Virus record (IMG/VR): IMGVR_UViG_3300021093_001700
Coordinates: 1 to 24,380 of that record
DNA length: 24,380 nt
Source: a virus
Strand: one strand, 5' to 3'
The position numbers were made by a program, and so were the translations under genes. The notes beneath the pieces are model-generated. The model was not told where the DNA came from and searched no databases. It worked only from the letters and a program-made list of their open reading frames with translations. Below, one piece after another: positions 7,611 through 14,169 of this stretch. Numbering within the stretch: position 1 is the first letter of the stretch; each line of letters opens with the position of its first letter.

Positions 7611-8099
7611 TTACCAACTTGTTGTACCTGAGAACTTAGCCCAGGTATTTGCGTCTACACAAATATATAAGTTTCCACCGATATCATATGCAGCCTCTCC
7701 AGCAGTTCCTGGATCAGTATTTGCTGTTGGCGCTGTTGCCCATATTATGCCAGCAGCACCGGTGGCTCCGACGTTACCTTCAGGCCCAGTTGCTCCCGCA
7801 CTTCCAGTGGCTCCTGCTGCCCCTGTAGCACCTGCAGCACCTGCTGCACCAGTTGCTCCCGCACTTCCAGTGGCTCCTGCTGCCCCTGTCGCCCCTGCTG
7901 GACCAGTAGCACCTGTAACATTAGCAAGAATTGATACACCGTTAGCGTAATTATAAACGTTTGCAAAAACACGATTTGCTGTAACATTACCATTAGCATA
8001 ATTTAAATTAGTAATAATATTGCCATTGGCATCAACAACATCGATAGGTGGAATGCCTACTGTGATACCGCCTAGTGAATTAAATGGTTCAGCTGCCAT
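7611..8099 (-). CDS. Collagen-like Gly-X-Y repeat structural protein
   Basis: A 162-residue protein in three parts. An N-terminal segment (about residues 1-60) contains [18 protein letters not shown] and an [19 protein letters not shown] motif. A central run of about 18 Gly-X-Y triplets (about 63-117) is dominated by GAT, GAA, GSA and GPE. A C-terminal globular piece ends with a [18 protein letters not shown] motif of the kind found at the tips of phage fibres. Collagen-like triplets in phage fibres form homotrimeric triple helices. The DNA under the repeat is GC-rich compared with its neighbours and contains a perfect 41-bp direct repeat. An AAGGA Shine-Dalgarno and a GATAAATA late promoter lie upstream. 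It probably forms a short tail fibre or decoration protein together with the next two structural genes. Confidence 0.8.
   Translation of the reverse strand: MAAEPFNSLGGITVGIPPIDVVDANGNIITNLNYANGNVTANRVFANVYNYANGVSILANVTGATGPAGATGAAGATGSAGATGAAGAAGATGAAGATGSAGATGPEGNVGATGAAGIIWATAPTANTDPGTAGEAAYDIGGNLYICVDANTWAKFSGTTSW
7786..7889. repeat. Perfect 41-bp direct repeat, 63-nt period, in collagen-like gene
   Basis: Bases 7786-7826 and 7849-7889 are identical over 41 bp and start 63 nt (21 codons) apart, so they stay in frame. They encode the same Gly-X-Y block twice. Such repeats can expand or shrink by slippage or recombination without a frameshift. Confidence 0.9.
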
Positions 8100-8120
8100 A
8101 TGAATTATCCTTTATAAGAA

Positions 8121-8128
8121 TATTTATC
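8121..8128 (-). promoter_or_regulatory. Late promoter GATAAATA for the fibre gene block
   Basis: The minus strand reads GATAAATA, one base from the T4 late consensus TATAAATA, 21 nt before the ATG at 8099. A good Shine-Dalgarno (AAGGA) lies between. It stands directly after the terminator that ends the head-gene unit, so the fibre block has its own late start. Confidence 0.75.
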
Positions 8129-8130
8129 AC

Positions 8131-8157
8131 AAAAAAGAAAGGGCGCACTAGGCGCCC
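8131..8157 (-). terminator. Intrinsic terminator after gp23
   Basis: On the minus strand a GC-rich stem GGGCGC / GCGCCC with a 5-nt loop (8157-8141) is followed by the T-rich tract TTTCTTTTTT (8140-8131). This is a textbook rho-independent terminator 27 nt past the stop of gp23. It would insulate the very highly expressed capsid gene from the fibre genes. Confidence 0.9.
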
Positions 8158-8183
8158 AATCTTTTGAACAACACTTCCAACTA

Positions 8184-9380
8184 TTATTGGAATGTTAGGT
8201 TCTGTACAGCGATCTCGCCTACATAGTCAGCTGCGTTACCGAAGCTGCTTGCAGTGTTAGTCAACTCTACATAACCATAACGTGTCATAAATGACACGAC
8301 TGGTTCGAAAGTTGATGGATCAAGTACAACACCGCTTGACATCAATGGGATGTATGGGCAGTAGAATGCTGCTGCGTCAGTCTCACTTGAGCCCTTATAA
8401 CCAACCAATACTGGTTGAGAATCGTTAGCATATGAGTTGACGAATACACGCATTGCACCGTTCAATGTACCAACAAACTTAGTGTTAGTTGGTGCTTCGA
8501 AAGTGCCTTCAGTTGTACGTGCGAATGCTGAAGTTGTTGCTGACTGTAGAACAGTCAAAGCTGCTGAAGATACAACTGCAAAGTTACCTGCACCGCGACG
8601 AGTGCGCTGTGCAATCAAGTTTGCAACGCGGTTGATTAGAACTGCTAGTGCAGCGTGTTCGTCACCAACATAAGTTGCTGTGCCTGATACTGTTGCTTGG
8701 TTGTATGTAAATTCTGTTGCTGCTAGAGTGCTTAGTGACAACAAAATTTCTTGGTCGATTTCAGCAGTGATTTCCTGTGCTAGAGCAGCCATAATTTCTG
8801 CTTCTACGTCGATACCATGCTGTGACTGTGCATCTTGAGCGGCTTCGAATGTCCAGCGAGCTTGTAGCTTGCGTGACTTTGCTTCAACAGCCTGTCTTAA
8901 GATTTGTACAGAAATTAACTTACCGCCGTTACCTTCTAATGCTGCTGTATCATTGCCTGTGTAGCTTGATGATGAAGCAGTATTTTGTGGTGTACGTGAA
9001 TATGCCTGAGCAATTTTGAATGGGCTCAATGCTTCTTCACCAGCAGTTACGCTTGTTGCGGCTGCTGAAGTGTCAGTTAATGACTGTGCGTAACGAACAC
9101 GTAATGTATGAATCTGACCCACTGGACCAGTCATTGGCTGAACGCCTACTAATTCGTTAGCGATAACAGTTGGCATAACACGACGAATTACTGGAAGAAT
9201 AACGCGATTTAGTGTTGCGATATTACCAGCAGTTGTAGTGCCTGCAGAAGATTCTGCTAGCAACTGCTTGCGAGTGTTTTCTAGAATAACACCCATTGTT
9301 GAACGACGAGTTCCCTTTAGACCTTCTAACAGGGCATCTTTAGTCTCGTCCCAACGGCTTTCTAAGAGTACTTTAGACAT
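8184..9380 (-). CDS. gp23: Major capsid protein (T4 gp23-like)
   Basis: A 398-residue major head protein. The diagnostic block AGNIATLNRVILPVIRRVMP, followed by TVIANELVGVQPMTGPVGQI (about residues 51-90), matches the T4 gp23 family. T4 gp23 has 521 residues, so this is a compact version. It assembles into the prohead shell around the gp22 scaffold. A likely gp21 cleavage site of the (L/I)-x-E type is LAE at 41-43, which would remove an N-terminal propeptide as in T4. A strong AGGAGA Shine-Dalgarno precedes the ATG at 9380. It follows gp22 by 26 nt and ends in a strong terminator. The identification is secure; the cleavage site is inferred. Confidence 0.97.
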   Translation of the reverse strand: MSKVLLESRWDETKDALLEGLKGTRRSTMGVILENTRKQLLAESSAGTTTAGNIATLNRVILPVIRRVMPTVIANELVGVQPMTGPVGQIHTLRVRYAQSLTDTSAAATSVTAGEEALSPFKIAQAYSRTPQNTASSSSYTGNDTAALEGNGGKLISVQILRQAVEAKSRKLQARWTFEAAQDAQSQHGIDVEAEIMAALAQEITAEIDQEILLSLSTLAATEFTYNQATVSGTATYVGDEHAALAVLINRVANLIAQRTRRGAGNFAVVSSAALTVLQSATTSAFARTTEGTFEAPTNTKFVGTLNGAMRVFVNSYANDSQPVLVGYKGSSETDAAAFYCPYIPLMSSGVVLDPSTFEPVVSFMTRYGYVELTNTASSFGNAADYVGEIAVQNLTFQ

Positions 9381-9406
9381 TATATTATCTCCTAATTGTC
9401 TTTATA

Positions 9407-10516
9407 TTAAAGCCCTGCCAGACGCTTGAAATCAATCAAGTTACTTTCGGCAACTGGATCTTCTTCAACTTTCTTATTGGCAGTTTGTTTATCACCTGTA
9501 ACTTCTTTTACAACACTTTCAGTTATAGTAGTTTTAGCGCCTACTTTTTCACTTCCAGTGTTAAGTACTGATGGTAAATATTTGTCGAAAGCGACCTTCA
9601 ATTTTGGTGTTTGGACGCCTTCAAGTAAAGTTTTCATTACTGAAGCCTTCTCATCGTTTAATGGCGATAGCAATTCTGCCATAGCCTTTTCGCGCTGAGT
9701 TGATTCTTTAATAATGCGAACTTCACGATCCTTTGATTCTACTAGCTTTTGGGCTTCATCAACCTTTGCTGTAGCTTGTGCTAGTTCTTGTTCCTTAGCA
9801 GCAAGTTCTGCCTTTATCTTGCGAGTTTCAGCCTTATCATTTAGATAAGTTACACTGTATTCGCTAGCATAGGCTTCGAACAACTTGCGACCAAAGTTAT
9901 TTTCTCTAGCAACTTTGATATCTTCTTTAAGCTGTGATAGTTCAGTCTTAAGATGTTTAGCAACAGCAGTGCCAACTTTTGATGCACTTTCAGCAATAAA
10001 TTTTGCTTTGAGTGCTTCTAATTGTTCGCGACCTTCTGCTACTAACTTAACACGTGCTTCAACAACTGCTTGTTTGTCTGTGCTAAATTCCTTGATTTCA
10101 CGCGCTAAGGCATGAACAATGAACTTTTCAAGTTTTTGTTGATTTTCCGTTTGAACTTTACGATCATTACGTAGTTCACGAATTTCTTCAGCAAGTTTAG
10201 TGACCATAAAGTCATTAAACTTTTCTGCGTGTTCTTGCATCTTTAGTTGACCCTTGACTCGATCTTCACTTATAATCTTCTTTTCTTCGTGGAACTCACG
10301 AATTTCTTCTGATAGACTTTCAGTTACCATCTTGTCTAGAGCCTCAACCATCACGCTTCTGTCATGCTCATACTTTTGTGCATACTCCTCACGTAGTTCT
10401 GCACGTACTTGTTCTTTGGCTTCAACTAACTTTGCTTCCCAAGCCTCATTTAAAGTCTTGGAAACGTCTTCATTAATGAGACCACTGTCAAGTAATGGTT
10501 TGATAGCATCTAACAT
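9407..10516 (-). CDS. gp22: Prohead scaffolding core protein (T4 gp22-like)
   Basis: A 369-residue protein that is almost entirely helical and highly charged (Glu/Lys/Ala-rich), with long coiled-coil stretches over about residues 25-280. It is identified as gp22, the main scaffold of the T4 prohead, by its place between the gp21 protease and the gp23 capsid gene, by the coiled-coil composition, and by the C-terminal ESNLIDFKRLAGL. T4 gp22 has 269 residues, so this one is longer. In T4 the core is degraded by gp21 during head maturation. A GGGGAA Shine-Dalgarno lies before the ATG at 10516. The internal K-A/E-rich segments (EIREFHEEKK, EIRELRNDRK, EIKEFSTDKQ) look like a repeated unit of about 35-40 residues. 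Confidence 0.9.
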   Translation of the reverse strand: MLDAIKPLLDSGLINEDVSKTLNEAWEAKLVEAKEQVRAELREEYAQKYEHDRSVMVEALDKMVTESLSEEIREFHEEKKIISEDRVKGQLKMQEHAEKFNDFMVTKLAEEIRELRNDRKVQTENQQKLEKFIVHALAREIKEFSTDKQAVVEARVKLVAEGREQLEALKAKFIAESASKVGTAVAKHLKTELSQLKEDIKVARENNFGRKLFEAYASEYSVTYLNDKAETRKIKAELAAKEQELAQATAKVDEAQKLVESKDREVRIIKESTQREKAMAELLSPLNDEKASVMKTLLEGVQTPKLKVAFDKYLPSVLNTGSEKVGAKTTITESVVKEVTGDKQTANKKVEEDPVAESNLIDFKRLAGL

Positions 10517-10530
10517 GCTGCGTTCCCCTA

Positions 10531-11172
10531 TTATGTAATTTTCAACTCTTTGATGAGGCGTTTAACTTCCTCAGCCAAATAGTTTTGTACCTTCTTGTCG
10601 CCCCTTGTTTCCCTAGCGATTTCTAAAACTTTATGACCATACTTCATATTATGAAGGCTTTCATAAATTGCTTTAGGATATGCGTTAGGTGCGCTTGGCT
10701 GTGCGACAATATCAACAGTGATTATTTCAAAATCACTTACCTTACCGTTCAAGTCACTTACATTACCTGATCCGCGACTTGAAACGCCTAGTTTAACACC
10801 ACTCTCCAACATAGTCTTTACAAGTTGACCCATTGGAGTTGGTAAAATCTTTAGTTTGCCGTAGCCGTTTGGCCCATCCATCCACATGCTTGTAATCATG
10901 TGACTTACACGATCTAAATTAATTTTTAGATCATCTGGGTGATCGACTTCGCCTAATACTGAGTAACCTTCTGTAATCTGCTTGTTTAACGTTTCAACGG
11001 CAGTCTCAATTTCAGCAACGGGATAAACACGCTCATTTGCGTTCTTTACCCCGCCCTGAATAAAGATGCCCTTCATATAGAGGGTCTTTAGGTCGCTGCC
11101 CTGTTCACTAACAGATTCAACGACCATGTTTGCTCTATCAAACGTTAAGTGTTCCTTGAGATACAAAGCCAT
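10531..11172 (-). CDS. gp21: Prohead core protease (T4 gp21-like)
   Basis: A 213-residue serine protease of the herpesvirus-assemblin-like fold; T4 gp21 has 212 residues. It cleaves scaffold and capsid proteins inside the prohead. Visible catalytic features are the His of EVDHP (H78) and the Ser of GVSSRGSG (S131/S132), with the family motif KGIFIQGG (34-41) near the N-terminus. An AAGGG lies before the ATG at 11172, which follows the gp67-like gene by 19 nt. The order core protein - protease - scaffold - capsid is the T4 head order, and the assignment is secure. Confidence 0.95.
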   Translation of the reverse strand: MALYLKEHLTFDRANMVVESVSEQGSDLKTLYMKGIFIQGGVKNANERVYPVAEIETAVETLNKQITEGYSVLGEVDHPDDLKINLDRVSHMITSMWMDGPNGYGKLKILPTPMGQLVKTMLESGVKLGVSSRGSGNVSDLNGKVSDFEIITVDIVAQPSAPNAYPKAIYESLHNMKYGHKVLEIARETRGDKKVQNYLAEEVKRLIKELKIT

Positions 11173-11191
11173 GTTTACAAGTTACCCTTAA

Positions 11192-12010
11192 TTAGCCTTT
11201 GGCCACTGGGCTCTTGCCACCAGCTGAGCCATCTTTCGTGACTGGCTTAGGTGCTGACTCACCCTTTTCTTTGAAATTGTCCTGGCCTGGGACATTCTTA
11301 AACTTACCTGCGCCTGGAAGACTGCCTTCTTTCTTGCTGTATTCATTTGATGGAGCCTTTGGACCAGTTGGGACCACTTCTGCATCGCCTGAGAACTTGA
11401 CTGGTTTCACACCTGCTGCTTCAACCTTAGGTTTAGTTAATGCTGGGCTCTTAGTGTTTGCACCATTGTCCCCGTGAGTTACACTTACTTTCTTGAGTGT
11501 TACTGCTTCTTCTAGATGTTCCTCTGATTCTTCCATTGCTTCATCTTCTTCATCTTCATCTTCCATCATTTCTTCAGACATATCTGCTTCTTCTTCCATT
11601 TCTTCGCCTGCACCACTAAGTTCTTTTTCGAACTTAGCAATTAGTTCGTCAATTTCGTTTTCAGCGTCAACGATACGATCTTCTAGGTCATCTACTTTAT
11701 CTTCGATGTCCATATCTTCATCGCCGTCTTTTTCCATGTCTTTTGTTAGTTCGTCGCCGGCTTCTTCTGCATCGTGATCTAGTTCTTCTACATCTGAATC
11801 ATCTTCTGCCATAGTTTCATCGGCTTCGATTTCATCCATCATGGATCCAACCATGTCACCTTCTGACATGTCTTTTTCTTCTTCTGCCATGATATTTTCA
11901 TAAATTTCGCGTGACTTTTCTACTACGATTTCGTGGAATAACTCGCGAGCTTTTTCTTCATTCTCATTGATAATTAGGTCAATGAGTTCTTCATACTTTT
12001 TGTTTTCCAT
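11192..12010 (-). CDS. Acidic prohead core protein (T4 gp67-like, extended)
   Basis: A 272-residue protein. The N-terminus (about residues 7-40, ELIDLIINENEEKARELF then HEIVVEKSREIYENIM) resembles the start of T4 gp67 (an LIEAI...AARKLFAEAM-type helix). It is followed by a very long Asp/Glu/Met-rich region (about 42-168), and gp67 is likewise acidic. T4 gp67 is only 80 residues, so this is a much longer relative. The last 100 residues are Lys/Pro/Gly-rich and basic. In T4, gp67 is an internal prohead core protein cleaved by gp21. The location between gp20 and gp21 fits. An AAGGAG Shine-Dalgarno and an AATAAATA late promoter lie upstream. It may combine the roles of T4 gp67 and gp68; that is inference. 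Confidence 0.75.
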   Translation of the reverse strand: MENKKYEELIDLIINENEEKARELFHEIVVEKSREIYENIMAEEEKDMSEGDMVGSMMDEIEADETMAEDDSDVEELDHDAEEAGDELTKDMEKDGDEDMDIEDKVDDLEDRIVDAENEIDELIAKFEKELSGAGEEMEEEADMSEEMMEDEDEEDEAMEESEEHLEEAVTLKKVSVTHGDNGANTKSPALTKPKVEAAGVKPVKFSGDAEVVPTGPKAPSNEYSKKEGSLPGAGKFKNVPGQDNFKEKGESAPKPVTKDGSAGGKSPVAKG

Positions 12011-12046
12011 TTGAAATTCTCCTTGTAAGAAATGGCTTTGTAGATT

Positions 12047-12054
12047 TATTTATT
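12047..12054 (-). promoter_or_regulatory. Late promoter AATAAATA before the gp67-like gene
   Basis: The minus strand reads AATAAATA 36 nt before the ATG at 12010. It overlaps an 8-bp inverted repeat (arms TTTATTGA at 12049-12056 and TCAATAAA at 12060-12067, 3-nt loop). This would serve the gp67-like - gp21 - gp22 - gp23 unit. Confidence 0.65.
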
Positions 12055-12118
12055 GAGTATCAATAAAAAGTGTTCAATAAGTGCGATTTTTTTGCGTTTT
12101 TAAGGATTTTAGAGAAAA

Positions 12119-12340
12119 TTATGGAGTTGGGGCCTGAGGCGATGCTCCATACTGTTTACGTATTTGCTCTAAACTTAGTTTTTTTTCATAGTTACGTACA
12201 TCCAACATTTTACGTAAATGTCGTAATTGTTTAAGAGTAAGTTTGGATTTACGTGTAGTTTCCCACTTTGGTTTACTGTTATCATTCTTTACGTCCTGAT
12301 ACCCAGTAAGAGGGGGATCAAACATTTCAAATAGTTTCAT
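12119..12340 (-). CDS. Small basic conserved protein downstream of the portal gene
   Basis: A 73-residue, strongly basic protein: MKLFEMFDPPLTGYQD, then a basic helix KLTLKQLRHLRKMLDVRNYEKK (about residues 33-54) and a short Pro/Ala tail. I believe small proteins of this pattern are common next to gp20 in marine T4-like phages, but I know of no function. It starts 13 nt after the gp20 stop. It has no Shine-Dalgarno, and a GATAAATA late motif stands 5 nt before its ATG. It could be a core or DNA-binding head protein in the position of T4 gp67/gp68; this is a guess from place and charge. Confidence 0.65.
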   Translation of the reverse strand: MKLFEMFDPPLTGYQDVKNDNSKPKWETTRKSKLTLKQLRHLRKMLDVRNYEKKLSLEQIRKQYGASPQAPTP

Positions 12341-12345
12341 AAAAT

Positions 12346-12353
12346 TATTTATC
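12346..12353 (-). promoter_or_regulatory. Late-promoter match GATAAATA 5 nt before the ATG
   Basis: The minus strand reads GATAAATA in the short gap between gp20 and the 73-residue gene. The predicted transcript start would fall at or within a base or two of the ATG at 12340. There is no Shine-Dalgarno. Confidence 0.5.
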
Positions 12354-14144
12354 TTAAGTTACAGGACTAGCGGGAGTTGCTGGCGCTTCTGGGGCTGCTG
12401 GGGCGCCCCCTGCTGGTGCTGTCGAGACTGGCCCAGCAATATTTTCTGGGCCCAATGCTGCATTGGCTTCTGGAGCTGCTTGTAATTCATCTGCTGAGTC
12501 CTGATCACTGGAAATGTCACTAATAGATAATCCAACGCTACGCAAATCTTTACCAACAGGTTTATCTAATTTTTCATCAGTATTTTCTTGACGCCATAAT
12601 TTATCATTCTTGGCCATTTCTTCCTCAGTTAAGCCTAAAAATCTTTCTAGTGCAAAACGTTTGCTAACATAGGGAAATTGTTGTATCGTATTGAAATTAT
12701 TAGCGCGAACTGTATCCAGTTCGCCCTGACGATAACTAGCAAAATTTTGTGGAGGATTAAATTGTAATTTAAATAATCCTGCGTCAATACTAAATCCTCT
12801 CCAACGTAAGAATAATTTAAATTCTTCGTCGAATCTAGTTGCCATATAACTTTGCAAACGTTCACAATATTGATTAAAACGAAATTCTTGAATTAGTGCA
12901 GTACCAACTTTACCATCAGTCATAATACGCTCACTGTCATCTGGACCAGTTGGCAAGTATGAACTTGGTACACGCAGACCACGTGCTAATCTATTATTGA
13001 AATAACGTAGATCGTCAATCTCACCTAAATTTTGTCCGCCCTGCATAACTTCTACACTTGATCCGCGACCATCTGCGGTGACTGGAAAGAAGTAATCCTC
13101 ATTCATTGAAAGTGGGTTATATGTAGCATCTACAATTGATTGTCCGCCATACACGCTGGGAATTCTACGCTGGTGTATTTCGTTTTTAATGCGCTCTACA
13201 AATGCCATAGCCATATGACTTGGCATGTTACCTACGTCAATCTTAAATAATCTGCGTTCTGGAGCACGTTGGACACGATAGATTAATACTGCATCTTCAA
13301 GTAATTCTTTTTGTTTGTAAACTTTAAATATATTTTCTAATATACTTTGACCGAATGGCCAAAATCTATCAAGTCCTTCAGTAAGACTAAAATGCACTAC
13401 ATGTTTTGAATCAATAGCACTTTCGCTTTGACCCAATGTAAAACGACTGCCTGTGGTATTATATGGCATTGCAGGTACAGTGTAAGGTGTATTAGTTCCG
13501 CCACCTGTTCCGCCTAATCCTGTTGCAGGATTAGCAGCAAAATCTGTATTTGTTTTTTGTGCTACGCTTAAATTTTGTAGATTAATATTTAAATCTTTTA
13601 ATACATATTGCTCGGGCAGTTTGCCTTCGCTTTCATTCACAATAACTTTGATAACTTTTACCATATCCACCCAAAACAATTTAAATGTTTCTGGGTCTCG
13701 CACAAAAACTTGATCGCCATACTTAATTGTATTACGAAATATTTTAAATATTCTATGGTTAAGTTCGTTTAAATTAGTCCATTGCTGTAGTTGAGTTTTT
13801 AATATTTCAACTTCGTGTGGCGTAGGATCATCTAAGAATTTAAATGCAAATGGTGTTCCATTTTGTTCATTTGTTTGTGTGCTGAATTCTGATATAATGT
13901 CTAAACAAGCATTTATTTCAGCGTCAACATCCATCATTTCATATTGATTGTAACGTTCAATACGATTAGGATGTCCAGTGTAGACTTCAGGAAGTCTACT
14001 CATGTAGTTACGGAAACTCCAATCTAAATTGCTATTTTGCGTAGTATTATTAACGCTATTGTTCCAGGCACCAGTGTTACTATTAAGACCGCTAATGGGA
14101 CTACTAATACCCGATTTATTTAAAAAACGTTTGGTTAATGGCAT
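12354..14144 (-). CDS. gp20: Portal vertex protein (T4 gp20-like)
   Basis: A 596-residue portal protein; T4 gp20 has 524. It forms the dodecameric ring at one head vertex, nucleates prohead assembly and is the DNA channel. Recognisable segments are YEMMDVDAEINACLDIISEF (about residues 68-87), VHFSLTEGLDRFWPFGQSIL, the RVQRAPERRLFKIDVGNMP block and DDLRYFNNRLARGLRVPSSY. All are typical of the family and often used as a marker for T4-like phages. The final 50 residues are an Ala/Pro-rich tail (APAGGAPAAPEAPATPASP), probably flexible and absent from T4. A perfect TATAAATA late promoter lies 17 nt before the ATG. The assignment is secure. Confidence 0.97.
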   Translation of the reverse strand: MPLTKRFLNKSGISSPISGLNSNTGAWNNSVNNTTQNSNLDWSFRNYMSRLPEVYTGHPNRIERYNQYEMMDVDAEINACLDIISEFSTQTNEQNGTPFAFKFLDDPTPHEVEILKTQLQQWTNLNELNHRIFKIFRNTIKYGDQVFVRDPETFKLFWVDMVKVIKVIVNESEGKLPEQYVLKDLNINLQNLSVAQKTNTDFAANPATGLGGTGGGTNTPYTVPAMPYNTTGSRFTLGQSESAIDSKHVVHFSLTEGLDRFWPFGQSILENIFKVYKQKELLEDAVLIYRVQRAPERRLFKIDVGNMPSHMAMAFVERIKNEIHQRRIPSVYGGQSIVDATYNPLSMNEDYFFPVTADGRGSSVEVMQGGQNLGEIDDLRYFNNRLARGLRVPSSYLPTGPDDSERIMTDGKVGTALIQEFRFNQYCERLQSYMATRFDEEFKLFLRWRGFSIDAGLFKLQFNPPQNFASYRQGELDTVRANNFNTIQQFPYVSKRFALERFLGLTEEEMAKNDKLWRQENTDEKLDKPVGKDLRSVGLSISDISSDQDSADELQAAPEANAALGPENIAGPVSTAPAGGAPAAPEAPATPASPVT

Positions 14145-14161
14145 TGATATATCTCAAAGAC

Positions 14162-14169
14162 TATTTATA
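14162..14169 (-). promoter_or_regulatory. Perfect T4 late promoter TATAAATA before gp20
   Basis: The minus strand reads TATAAATA, the exact T4 late consensus recognised by gp55, in the gap between the tape-measure-like gene and gp20, 17 nt before the gp20 ATG. This starts the head-gene transcription unit. Confidence 0.85.

Noticed and set aside
7745-7999. Second minus-strand reading frame and a plus-strand Pro/Ala/Val repeat frame (7747-7950) across the collagen-like gene
   Set aside because: The GC-rich triplet repeat keeps all frames open. The repeats are low-complexity shadows with no ribosome site, while the Gly-X-Y frame has proper start, stop and flanking domains.
11493-11777. Plus-strand Ser-rich frame opposite the acidic core protein
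   Set aside because: It is the reverse-complement image of GAA/GAT-rich codons (TTC/ATC/TCT) and carries no independent signal.
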